A stretch of 64,000 nt of DNA from Streptomyces roseoviridis. GTDB lineage: Bacteria; Actinomycetota; Actinomycetes; Streptomycetales; Streptomycetaceae. The stretch's first letter is position 1, and every line of letters begins with the position of its first letter. A program made the position numbers and the translations under genes. Below are positions 17,126-24,629 of this stretch, piece by piece. The stretch covers positions 2,914,001-2,978,000 of the forward strand of contig NZ_BAAAWU010000001.1 of the NCBI RefSeq assembly GCF_039535235.1, given 5' to 3'. The notes beneath the pieces were generated by a model. The model did not search any database. It saw only the letters and a list, made by a program, of their open reading frames with translations, and was not told the origin of the DNA.

Positions 17126-18385
17126 TCAGTCGAGGACGTCGATCGCGACCCGGTTGGTCTCGACGCCGGCGGCCGTCACCACCGAGACCTCCACGCGCCC
17201 CGGTTCCACGTCGGCGGGGAGGGGGACGGTCAGGGCGGTGTCGGTCGGGTTGGCGAAGCCGCCGGGCACGGGGACGAGGGGCACATGGGCGTGGACGGGG
17301 CCGATCCGGACGACGAGCCGGGTCAGCGGGTCGGGCGCGGCCGCTCCCGCCGGGACGAAGCCGGTGCCGCGGATCTCGATGTCGTCGCCGGTGCGGATCG
17401 GGGCGTCGAGGTCGCCCGCCTCGCGGGCCCGGACCACCGAGAAGATCTTGGGGCGGCCGCCCTCGGCGCACTTGCCGAAGAGGTAGCACGTGACGGAGAC
17501 GGCGACGAGCAGCACCAGCGCCCAGGGAAGGTCGGGCAACCGGTCGGGAGCGCGGCCGAGCCGGACCGCGGTGAGGACGAGGACGGCCGCGGAGACGAGG
17601 ACGTACTGGGCGTCGGTGAGGCAGGCGCGCCCGTCGTCGTCGCACAGCAGGTCGGCCGGCCGGGGGCGGTCGGCGCGGACCTTCTGGAGTCGGCGGCCCG
17701 CGACCCGCAGCACGACGACCAGCCGGGCGACGACGGCGGTCCAGCCGACCAGGGCGAGCACGGCGAGCAGTCCGGCGCCGCGGCCGAGCCCCAGGTCCAC
17801 CCGGGTCGCGCCGGTGACCAGGCGCAGGGCGAGCAGGAGCAGAGCGTAGAGGGAGAGGAGGAGCCAGGCGGCGGCGACGGCGCGGGAGGTGGAGAGCCGG
17901 TTGTCCTCACCGAGCAGCGGGGCGACGATCCCGCCCCGGTCGCGGTGCAGCCGGGCCGCGGCGGTCAGGGCGGCGGCGAGCAGTACGGCGGCGCCGAGGG
18001 CGGCCGTACGGGTGCCGGTCCAGCCGGTGCCGAGGGCGAGGGCCGTGAGGGCCTGGCCGAGGAACAGGGCGAGGACGGCGCCCCACACGGCGGCGAGGGT
18101 GCCGCGGAGGATCCGGCCGGAGCGTGCACCGCCGGCCTCACGGCCGCGCGCCGCGACGGTGCGGGCGGACTGGGCGAGTTCGTCGGAGACCCACTGGCGT
18201 GAGGCGACCGGCGAGTGGGCGAGGGCGGGCGGCACGCCGTGTCCGGCGGCGAGCTCGTCGCGCCGGGTGAGGAAGGCGGCGACGGCCCTCCGGTGGCCGG
18301 AGCGTTCGCAGTGCGGGCAGGGCCCGTCCTCCGCGCTGTCCGACCCGCACTGTCTCGCCTCTTGCACCGCCACGGCGCCGCCCAC
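17126..18385 (-). CDS. Membrane protein with N-terminal Cys motif and C-terminal Ig-like domain
   Basis: About 419 residues from a GTG start; other in-frame GTGs lie a few codons downstream. The N-terminus has a CPHC pair with two more nearby Cys/His (zinc-ribbon-like). The middle has about six to eight hydrophobic helices. The C-terminal 130 residues (RTGDDIEIRGTGFVPAG...VEVSVVTAAGVETN) look like an IPT/TIG immunoglobulin-like fold. I do not recognise the family. It is a single gene with no obvious partner. Confidence 0.62.
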   Translation of the reverse strand: MGGAVAVQEARQCGSDSAEDGPCPHCERSGHRRAVAAFLTRRDELAAGHGVPPALAHSPVASRQWVSDELAQSARTVAARGREAGGARSGRILRGTLAAVWGAVLALFLGQALTALALGTGWTGTRTAALGAAVLLAAALTAAARLHRDRGGIVAPLLGEDNRLSTSRAVAAAWLLLSLYALLLLALRLVTGATRVDLGLGRGAGLLAVLALVGWTAVVARLVVVLRVAGRRLQKVRADRPRPADLLCDDDGRACLTDAQYVLVSAAVLVLTAVRLGRAPDRLPDLPWALVLLVAVSVTCYLFGKCAEGGRPKIFSVVRAREAGDLDAPIRTGDDIEIRGTGFVPAGAAAPDPLTRLVVRIGPVHAHVPLVPVPGGFANPTDTALTVPLPADVEPGRVEVSVVTAAGVETNRVAIDVLD

Positions 18386-18520
18386 TTCCCGGTCGACTCG
18401 TCCTCGTCAACTGGCTGTTGATTCCTGGGAATTGTCCCGCACGGGCCACTCCGCACGAGCGCATTGCACACCTCGCGCGGGAGTGATTGAAGAGTCATCA
18501 CATTGACGTAAGGACAGCCA

Positions 18521-18580
18521 AGTCCGTCTCAGTCCGCCTCAGTCCGTCTCAGTCCGCCTCAGTCCGCCTCAGTCCGCCTC
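18521..18580. repeat. Six tandem copies of a 10-bp unit
   Basis: Six perfect head-to-tail units of AGTCCG(T/C)CTC, with T or C at the seventh position, directly downstream of the class II aldolase stop codon. It is a microsatellite-like array and may vary in copy number. Confidence 0.9.
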
Positions 18581-18591
18581 CGGGACGTCCG

Positions 18592-19446
18592 TCACGACAG
18601 GAGTTCGGGCTCCTCGCGGCTGATCCGCCGCCACAGGGGCTGGTAGTTGATCCAGGCCACGAGGTCGCTGCCGAGCTGCTCACGGGTGGCGACGGCGTCG
18701 CGGTGGTCGATGAGCACCGGCTTGCCCGCGGCCCGTGCGGTCAGCTGCACCTCGGCGCAGCGTTCCATGGCGATGAACCACCAGGCCGCCGCGTCCACGG
18801 AGGAGCCGACGGTGAGCAGGCCGTGGTTGCGCAGCACGATCCCCTTGAAGCCGCCGAGGGCGATCGCGATGCGCCGGCCCTCCTCGGGATCGACGGTGAC
18901 GCCGGTGTAGGCGTCGTAGAGGGCGTGGTCCTGGTAGAAGGCGCAGGCTTCCTGGGTGATCGGGTCGATCAGCTCGCCGAGGGCGGCGAGCGCCCGGCCG
19001 TGGGTGGTGTGGGTGTGGGCGACGGCCACGACATCGGGCCGGGCCCGGTGGACCTGGGCGTGCACGGTGAAGGCGGCCTGGTTGACGTGGTGGGCGCCGT
19101 AGACGACCTGGCCGTCGCCGTTGACGAGGATCAGGTCGCTCGCGGTGAGTTCGGCGAAGGGCGCGCCGAAGGGGTTCGCCCAGAAACAGTCGGGATGCTC
19201 GGGGTCGCGGGCGGTGATGTGCCCGGACACCCCCTCCTCGTAACCGAGCCGTCCGAAGATCCGCAGCGCCGCGGCGAGGCGCTGCTTGCGGTGCCGGCGC
19301 TCCTCGGCGGCCGTCGCGTGGACGGGCGGCATGGCGAAGTGGAGCTGCTCATGTGGCACGGGAGCGGGCACGCGACCGGAGCCGGGAGCGGAGGCAGGGG
19401 GCGGCACGGGAACGGGCGTGGGAGCGGACGCCGGTGTCTCGGTCAT
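18592..19446 (-). CDS. Class II aldolase/adducin family protein
   Basis: 284 residues. After a Pro/Ala-rich leader (1-40) comes the class II aldolase fold. A zinc-site motif HTHTTHGRAL (about 143-152) and RNHGLLTVG (about 206) carry the expected His ligands, with a Glu in the GVSGHITARDPE region. Relatives cleave or epimerise sugar phosphates such as fuculose- or ribulose-phosphate; many actinobacterial members are uncharacterised. Start is an ATG. No sugar kinase or transporter adjoins it, so the substrate is open. Confidence 0.83.
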   Translation of the reverse strand: MTETPASAPTPVPVPPPASAPGSGRVPAPVPHEQLHFAMPPVHATAAEERRHRKQRLAAALRIFGRLGYEEGVSGHITARDPEHPDCFWANPFGAPFAELTASDLILVNGDGQVVYGAHHVNQAAFTVHAQVHRARPDVVAVAHTHTTHGRALAALGELIDPITQEACAFYQDHALYDAYTGVTVDPEEGRRIAIALGGFKGIVLRNHGLLTVGSSVDAAAWWFIAMERCAEVQLTARAAGKPVLIDHRDAVATREQLGSDLVAWINYQPLWRRISREEPELLS

Positions 19447-19512
19447 GCGCCGGAAGGTAACGCCCGGCCGGGCAACTCACCAGAGGCCGTACGGAAACGG
19501 CACAGCCGGTAC

Positions 19513-19608
19513 GGGCCCGTACGCACATCCCGAGACCGCACGCACGCGGCAGGGCCCGTACGCCCTTCCCGACACCGCACGCACGCGGCAAGGCCCGTGC
19601 GTACGCCC
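19513..19608. repeat. 39-bp tandem repeat, about 2.5 copies
   Basis: A unit starting GGGCCCGTACGC and ending CGCACGCACGCGGCA occurs at 19513 and 19552 with two or three mismatches. A partial third copy starts at 19591. It lies upstream of the aldolase gene and past the guaA terminator. Confidence 0.75.
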
Positions 19609-19650
19609 TGAGGGTCGTGGGAACGCCCCGAGGACGTGCGCCACACGGCG

Positions 19651-19682
19651 GAGGCCGCCGTCCCCGGAGGGGCGGCGGCCTC
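19651..19682 (-). terminator. guaA terminator hairpin
   Basis: GAGGCCGCCG pairs with CGGCGGCCTC (10 bp), and an inner CCCC/GGGG pairing closes the loop. It lies 19 bases beyond the guaA stop codon. Confidence 0.8.
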
Positions 19683-19700
19683 ACTGGCGTACGGGAGCGG

Positions 19701-21302
19701 CTACTCCCACTCGATGGTGCCCGGCGGCTTGCTGGTCACGTCGAGGACGACGCGGTTGACGTCGGCGACCTCGTTGGTGATGCGGGTCGAGATGCGGGCC
19801 AGCACCTCGTACGGCAGCCGCGACCAGTCGGCGGTCATGGCGTCCTCGGAGGAGACGGGGCGCAGCACGATCGGGTGGCCGTAGGTGCGGCCGTCGCCCT
19901 GGACGCCGACCGAGCGGACGTCGGCGAGCAGCACGACCGGGCACTGCCAGATCTCGCGGTCGAGACCGGCGGCCGTCAGCTCCTCGCGGGCGATGGCGTC
20001 GGCCTCGCGCAGCAGGTCCAGGCGCTCCTTGGTGACCTCGCCGACGATGCGGATGCCGAGGCCGGGGCCGGGGAACGGCTGGCGCTGGACGATCTCCTCG
20101 GGCAGGCCGAGCTCCTGGCCGACCATGCGGACCTCGTCCTTGAAGAGCTGGCGCAGCGGCTCGACGAGCTCGAACTCCAGGTCCTCGGGGAGGCCGCCCA
20201 CGTTGTGGTGGGACTTGATGTTGGCGGTGCCGGTGCCGCCGCCGGACTCGACGATGTCCGGGTAGAGGGTGCCCTGGACGAGGAAGGCGACCTCCTCGCC
20301 GTCGGCGGCGCCCTCGGCGACGATCTCGGCCTGCGCCTGCTCGAAGACGCGGATGAACTCACGGCCGATGATCTTGCGCTTGGTCTCCGGGTCGGAGACG
20401 CCGGCGAGGGCGGTGAGGAAGCGCTCCTGGGCGTCGACGACCTTCAGCTGGACGCCGGTGGCGGCCACGAAGTCCTTCTCGACCTGCTCGGTCTCGCCCT
20501 TGCGCATCAGGCCGTGGTCGACGTAGACGCAGGTCAGCTGCGAGCCGATGGCCTTCTGCACGAGGGCGGCGGCCACGGCGGAGTCGACGCCGCCGGACAG
20601 GCCGCAGATGGCGCGCTTGGTGCCGACCTGGGCGCGGATGGCCGCGACCTGCTCCTCGATGACGTTGCCGGTGGTCCAGGTGGGCTCGATGCCGGCGCCG
20701 CGGTAGAGGAAGTGCTCCAGGATCTGCTGGCCGTGCGTGGAGTGCAGCACCTCGGGGTGGTACTGGACGCCGTACAGCTTCTTCTCGTCGTTCTCGAAGG
20801 CGGCGACCGGCACGACGTCGGTGGACGCGGTGACGGTGAAGCCCTCGGGGGCGGCGGAGCAGGCGTCGCCGTGGGACATCCACACGGACTGCTCGACCGG
20901 GGTGCCCTCGAAGAGGGTGGAGCCGGCCTTGGTGACGTGCAGCGGGGTGCGGCCGTACTCGCGGGCTCCGGTGTTGTCGACGGTGCCACCGAGGGTGGTC
21001 GCCATCAGCTGGAAGCCGTAGCACATGCCGAAGACGGGGACACCGGCCTCGAAGAGCTCGCGGTCCAGGCGCGGCGCGCCCTCCGCGTACACGGAGGAGG
21101 GGCCGCCGGAGAGGATGATCGCCTTCGGGTTCTTGGCCAGCATCTCGGCCACCGGCATGGTGGACGGGACGATCTCGCTGTAGACCCGCGCCTCGCGGAC
21201 GCGACGGGCGATGAGCTGGGCGTACTGGGCGCCGAAGTCGACAACGAGGACTACGTCCGGGTTGGTGACGTCGGGCGCGGCAGCGGGGGGCGCTGATGAC
21301 AC
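19701..21302 (-). CDS. guaA: GMP synthase (glutamine-hydrolysing)
   Basis: 533 residues. An N-terminal class I glutamine amidotransferase ([20 protein letters not shown]; nucleophile Cys in FGMCYGFQ) is followed by an ATP-pyrophosphatase domain with the P-loop [13 protein letters not shown]. The dimerisation C-terminus ends in KPPGTIEWE. It converts XMP to GMP with ATP and glutamine. The GTG start has GGAAGG about eight bases upstream. It shares an intergenic region with the divergent leader/chorismate mutase unit. guaB and guaB3, earlier steps of the pathway, are in the same window about 17 kb away. Confidence 0.97.
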   Translation of the reverse strand: MSSAPPAAAPDVTNPDVVLVVDFGAQYAQLIARRVREARVYSEIVPSTMPVAEMLAKNPKAIILSGGPSSVYAEGAPRLDRELFEAGVPVFGMCYGFQLMATTLGGTVDNTGAREYGRTPLHVTKAGSTLFEGTPVEQSVWMSHGDACSAAPEGFTVTASTDVVPVAAFENDEKKLYGVQYHPEVLHSTHGQQILEHFLYRGAGIEPTWTTGNVIEEQVAAIRAQVGTKRAICGLSGGVDSAVAAALVQKAIGSQLTCVYVDHGLMRKGETEQVEKDFVAATGVQLKVVDAQERFLTALAGVSDPETKRKIIGREFIRVFEQAQAEIVAEGAADGEEVAFLVQGTLYPDIVESGGGTGTANIKSHHNVGGLPEDLEFELVEPLRQLFKDEVRMVGQELGLPEEIVQRQPFPGPGLGIRIVGEVTKERLDLLREADAIAREELTAAGLDREIWQCPVVLLADVRSVGVQGDGRTYGHPIVLRPVSSEDAMTADWSRLPYEVLARISTRITNEVADVNRVVLDVTSKPPGTIEWE

Positions 21303-21343
21303 TTCGGCGGCCTTCCGGCGGTAGGAGGGGATCCCTGGGGGTT

Positions 21344-21372
21344 CCCCCGAAGGGGGCTATTTGTCGATTCTA
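21344..21372 (-). promoter_or_regulatory. guaA -10 box and 5'-UTR hairpin
   Basis: On the minus strand TAGAAT (21372-21367) is a near-perfect -10 box, with no clear -35. About ten bases into the transcript is a small perfect hairpin with a five-base CCCCC/GGGGG stem (21344-21356). Confidence 0.5.
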
Positions 21373-21392
21373 CCGGCGCGCCGATGACACCT

Positions 21393-21435
21393 TTCGTCTC
21401 ACCATCCGAACCGGGGTGGCCTTCGTCTCACCATC
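21393..21435. repeat. Two exact 14-bp direct repeats in a divergent promoter region
   Basis: TTCGTCTCACCATC occurs at 21393-21406 and 21422-21435, spaced 29 bases (about three helical turns). It sits between the guaA -10 box and the promoter of the chorismate mutase leader. A dimeric regulator could bind both. Confidence 0.65.
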
Positions 21436-21445
21436 TGGGCCCGGC

Positions 21446-21478
21446 TTGCCCCGGGACGGGCGGAGGGGTCCATACTGT
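21446..21478 (+). promoter_or_regulatory. Candidate promoter of the leader ORF / chorismate mutase
   Basis: TACTGT (21473-21478) fits a -10 box; TTGCCC (21446-21451) is a weak -35 at a long spacing. A start six bases past the -10 would fall on the ATG of the leader ORF, so the leader mRNA may lack a 5' untranslated region. Confidence 0.45.
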
Positions 21479-21483
21479 GCGCC

Positions 21484-21555
21484 ATGCGCAAGCTCTCGAC
21501 CTTCGTCTTTACCTATGGCAACCGGCCCACCGGCTGCCATGGTCGTGCTGCTTGA
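21484..21555 (+). CDS. 23-residue Phe/Tyr-rich leader peptide
   Basis: A short ATG ORF encoding a 23-residue peptide with the cluster T-F-V-F-T-Y at residues 6-11. It uses TTT and TAT, two codons that are very rare in Streptomyces. It ends 110 bases before the chorismate mutase gene, and a strong hairpin lies between the two. Chorismate mutase feeds phenylalanine and tyrosine synthesis, so the peptide has the right codons for ribosome-mediated attenuation. The best ribosome site (CGGAGGGG) is 15 bases away. Leaderless translation from the -10 at 21473 is the alternative. It is too short to be found by ordinary gene calling. Confidence 0.65.
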   Translation: MRKLSTFVFTYGNRPTGCHGRAA

Positions 21556-21576
21556 GCAACTGACAAGCGACTTCCC

Positions 21577-21609
21577 AGGCGCCCCGGGCCGACAAGGCCC
21601 GGGGCGTCT
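21577..21609 (+). terminator. Attenuator-type hairpin before chorismate mutase
   Basis: An 11-bp perfect stem (21580-21590 with 21596-21606, loop GACAA) extends to 14 pairs including one G-T. It begins 22 bases after the leader stop codon and 57 bases before the chorismate mutase ribosome-binding region. Its 3' arm (GGCCCGGG, 21596-21603) can also pair with CCCGGGCC at 21616-21623, so mutually exclusive folds are possible. The U content after the stem is modest. Confidence 0.65.
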
Positions 21610-21665
21610 GGCGTTCCCGGGCCGTGTCGCCCCGGGGCTCCGGGACCTACGTGAAGGAGCTCCCC

Positions 21666-21983
21666 GTGACCACCGCCTCGACCGAGCAGATCCTGACCCC
21701 GAAGACCCTCGCCGAGCAGACCGGCGCCCGCACCGACGAGGCCGCCGCGCTCATCGGCGACGCCCGCGAGCGCATCGACGCGCTCGACGACCGGATCATC
21801 GGACTGATCCAGGAACGGATGGCCGTCTCGGCCGTCATCCAGGAGGCCCGCATCTCCTCCGGTGGCCGGCGGGTGAACCTGGCCCGCGAGATGGAGGTGC
21901 TCGGCCACTACAGGGCCGCGCTGGGCAAGCCGGGCACGGCGCTCGCGATGACGATGCTGGAGCTGTGCCGGGGCCGCGTCTGA
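21666..21983 (+). CDS. Chorismate mutase, AroQ class
   Basis: 105 residues starting at GTG with GAAGGAG six bases upstream. The all-helical AroQ pattern is clear: RERIDALDDRIIGLIQERMAV (Arg and Asp of helix 1), VIQEARISSGG and NLAREMEVLGHYR. It converts chorismate to prephenate, the branch point to Phe and Tyr. There is no fused dehydratase or dehydrogenase domain and no signal peptide, so it is a stand-alone cytoplasmic enzyme. Its mRNA begins with the leader ORF and hairpin described separately, which suggests end-product control. Confidence 0.9.
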   Translation: MTTASTEQILTPKTLAEQTGARTDEAAALIGDARERIDALDDRIIGLIQERMAVSAVIQEARISSGGRRVNLAREMEVLGHYRAALGKPGTALAMTMLELCRGRV

Positions 21984-22148
21984 CCACCGGGGCGGTCCCG
22001 GGCCGTACGGGACGGGCCCCCGGCGCGTGTGAGTGCTGTCCCGCACCCGAGTTCGGTCGCGCCCTCACCCGTACGGCGCGTGACCGGGCGCCGCGCCGCT
22101 TCGTTGATCGTGGTGTCCGTGCCAGCCAGGGGCGGGCCCGAAAAACAC

Positions 22149-22217
22149 CACGCGTGGCTTCGCTGGGGCGTGTGACGTACCTCCGGTACGTCGTGGGACC
22201 TCGCCCCAGCGCGCGTG
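22149..22217. other. Long imperfect hairpin (69 bases)
   Basis: Three nested pairings: CACGCG/CGCGTG outermost, a 10-bp CGCTGGGGCG/CGCCCCAGCG stem, and an inner 8-bp GACGTACC/GGTACGTC stem with a three-base loop. It lies between the convergent chorismate mutase and GMC oxidoreductase genes. It may be a terminator, a structured RNA or a protein-binding cruciform. Confidence 0.7.
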
Positions 22218-22538
22218 ACCGGACGGCAGGGGACAGCAGCCCGGTCACCCATAAAGGGCGGTCGGTCCCGGGGACGCCCGGGACCGACCGCAACCGGCCG
22301 AACGACCCGAGACCCACCGTCCCGCTTCCCCACACCCCTCACCCCGTCCCGACACCCTCCCCACCCCACATCTCCGCCCCCTCGCTCCCCCTCCGCGCGG
22401 CGCCCCACCCCCCCGGCGCCGCCGCCTCCCGGCACCGCCACAGCCCTGACGCGGTGCCCCTCCAGGGGCCTCGCGCCCGCGACCGGAATCGCGGCGCGGG
22501 GCCCCTGTGTCATGCGCATCGAATCCGCCGCTCGATAC

Positions 22539-22552
22539 GTGACGCGCGTCAC
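22539..22552. promoter_or_regulatory. Perfect 14-bp palindrome, Crp-like
   Basis: GTGACGCGCGTCAC is a perfect palindrome and matches the GTG-N6-GNCAC pattern reported for Streptomyces Crp. An AT-richer stretch follows immediately and could hold a rightward promoter. Confidence 0.45.
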
Positions 22553-22579
22553 ATGAAGATCTCGTGAGAGTGCTACAAC

Positions 22580-22668
22580 CAATCCCCCAGGTCACGGGTC
22601 ATCTATGCAGCACCACCCAGAAACTGGAGGGGCGCTGCACTCGGAGGGGGGTGCAGCGCCCCTTCCGT
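22580..22668 (+). ncRNA. Candidate small RNA ending in a terminator
   Basis: The 721-base gap between chorismate mutase and the GMC oxidoreductase has no supported gene. Its right end combines the palindrome at 22539, an AT-rich stretch with TACAAC at 22574, and a strong hairpin (22626-22640 with 22651-22665, 12 contiguous GC-rich pairs plus flanking pairs) followed by CTTCCGTCTTCC. On the plus strand this could give an RNA of about 80 bases. The hairpin also serves the convergent GMC gene, so the RNA is only a hypothesis. Confidence 0.3.
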
Positions 22669-22704
22669 CTTCCGGAATCCGCCGGAATCCCCCGGCCCCG
22701 CCCC

Positions 22705-24588
22705 CTACGCCGGCTCGGCCTTCTTCACCGGCTCGGCCTCCTCCACCGGTTCGGCATCCCCCACCGGTTCGGCCTTCTGCGGCGGCACGGCCGGCATTCC
22801 CAGGAAGGGCAGCCTGAGGGCCCCGAACGCCTCGGCCGGTACGGCGGGCGACTTCGGCTCGACGGCGGCCAGCCGCACGTACGCCTCGCCCTGGCGCGGG
22901 CGCGGGTCCGCCTCGCCCTTGTTGGGCCAGAAGGACATCGCCCGCTCCGCCTGCGCCGTGATCGTCAGGGACGGGTTCACGCCCAGGTTGGCCGAGACCG
23001 CGGCGCCGTCGACGACGGAGATCCCCGGGTGGCCGTAGAGCCGGTGGTACGGGTCGATGACGCCCGAGTCGGCGTCCGCGCCGATCGGACAGCCGCCCAG
23101 GAAGTGGGCGGTGAGCGGAGTGCCCATGAGTTCGCCGATGTTGGATCCGGCGAAACCGTTGATCTCCTCGGCCATCAGCGAGGCGGCGCGGGTCGCGGCC
23201 TCGATCTGGGTCGGGTTGGGGGCGCCGTGGCCCTGGCGGGCGGTGAGCAGGCCCTTTCCGAGGCCGCCGGGCTTGCGGTAGGTCGTCAGGGAGTTGTCCA
23301 GGGACTGCATGACCAGACCGATGATGGTCCGCTCCGACCAGCGGCGGTTGGACAGCGCGCGCACGGCGAGCGCCGGGTGCTTGACCATCTCCAGGAGCCA
23401 CTTGCGGACCCGGTGGGCGCCGTAAGGCACCTGGAGGACGGTCAGGCCGCCCATCGAGTTGGAGCCCTTGCCGTAGCGCACCGGCTCGATGTGGGTGTTC
23501 GCGTCGGGGTGGATCGACGAGGTGATCGCGACGCCCCGGGTGAAGTCGACCCGGTCCTTGCCGTGCTTCTTGCGGTAGCGGCGGTCGGTGGTCTGCGAGC
23601 CGACGAGCGCCTCGGAGTTGGTACGGGTCAGCTCGCCGAGCCGGGCGGAGATCCGGGGCAGCAGGCCGGTGTCCTTCATCCGGTGCAGCAGCGTCTGGGT
23701 GCCGTACGTGCCGGCCGCGATCACGACCCGGTGGGCGGTGAAGGTCCGGCCCGCGCCCTTGCGCCGGTTGTCGGTCGGCAGGGTCTTGACGGCGTAGCCG
23801 CCGCGCGAGTCCTCGGTGACGGCGACCACGGAGGTCATGGGGTGGACGACGGCACCGGCCTTCTCGGCGAGGTAGAGGTAGTTCTCGTTCAGGGTGTTCT
23901 TCGCGCCGTGCCGGCAGCCGGTCATGCACTCGCCGCACTCGGTGCAGGCCCTGCGGGCCGGGCCCGCGCCGCCGAAGTAGGGGTCGGCGACCTCGCCGCC
24001 CGGCTTCGCCTTCGCCGTGCCGTCGGCATCGGCGCCGTCGCCGAAGAAGACGCCGACCGGCGCCATGTGGAAGGTGTCGCCGATGCCCATGGCCTGGGCG
24101 GTGGCCTTCAGGTGGACGTCGGAGGGCGTCATCGTCGGGTTGAGCCGCACGCCGAGCATCCGCTTGGCCTGGTCGTAGTAGGGCGCGAGCTCGGCGCGCC
24201 AGTCGGTGATGTCCTTCCACTGCGGGTCCTGGAAGAACGGTTCGAGCGGCTCGTAGAGGGTGTTGGCGTAGTTCAGCGAGCCGCCGCCGACGCCGGCGCC
24301 CGCGAGGACCATGACGTTGCCGAGCAGATGGATGCGCTGGAGCCCGTAGAGGCCGAGCGCAGGGGCCCACAGGAAGTTCTTGAGGTCCCAGGAGTTCCTG
24401 GGCAGGGTGGCGCGGGTGAAGCGCCGCCCGGCCTCCAGGACGCCGACCCGGTAGCCCTTCTCGGTGAGGCGCAGGGCGGTGACCGAACCGCCGAAGCCGG
24501 AGCCGACGACGATGACGTCGTAGTCGTACGCCTCGGAGTCGTACGCCTCGGAGTCGTCCTGATTCTGGGCAGGGGGTACCGCGGTCAT
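22705..24588 (-). CDS. GMC-family (cholesterol-oxidase-like) FAD oxidoreductase
   Basis: 627 residues. The FAD-binding motif VIVVGSGFGGSVTALRL is at about 25-41, a GMC signature lies around GAGVGGGSLNYANTLYEP, and a second FAD contact is in VDGAAVSANLGVNPSLTITA. Between them is a Cys cluster CTECGECMTGC (CX2CX2CX3C), unusual for GMC enzymes and like an iron-sulfur site. The C-terminus repeats AEPV four times. Relatives are annotated as cholesterol or steroid oxidases. The adjacent upstream aldehyde dehydrogenase on the same strand (41-base gap) suggests an alcohol-to-aldehyde-to-acid sequence, by inference. Confidence 0.85.
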   Translation of the reverse strand: MTAVPPAQNQDDSEAYDSEAYDYDVIVVGSGFGGSVTALRLTEKGYRVGVLEAGRRFTRATLPRNSWDLKNFLWAPALGLYGLQRIHLLGNVMVLAGAGVGGGSLNYANTLYEPLEPFFQDPQWKDITDWRAELAPYYDQAKRMLGVRLNPTMTPSDVHLKATAQAMGIGDTFHMAPVGVFFGDGADADGTAKAKPGGEVADPYFGGAGPARRACTECGECMTGCRHGAKNTLNENYLYLAEKAGAVVHPMTSVVAVTEDSRGGYAVKTLPTDNRRKGAGRTFTAHRVVIAAGTYGTQTLLHRMKDTGLLPRISARLGELTRTNSEALVGSQTTDRRYRKKHGKDRVDFTRGVAITSSIHPDANTHIEPVRYGKGSNSMGGLTVLQVPYGAHRVRKWLLEMVKHPALAVRALSNRRWSERTIIGLVMQSLDNSLTTYRKPGGLGKGLLTARQGHGAPNPTQIEAATRAASLMAEEINGFAGSNIGELMGTPLTAHFLGGCPIGADADSGVIDPYHRLYGHPGISVVDGAAVSANLGVNPSLTITAQAERAMSFWPNKGEADPRPRQGEAYVRLAAVEPKSPAVPAEAFGALRLPFLGMPAVPPQKAEPVGDAEPVEEAEPVKKAEPA

Positions 24589-24629
24589 GGCTCTCCTCGT
24601 ACGAAAAGGGACTGCGAAACGGGTGCGGG

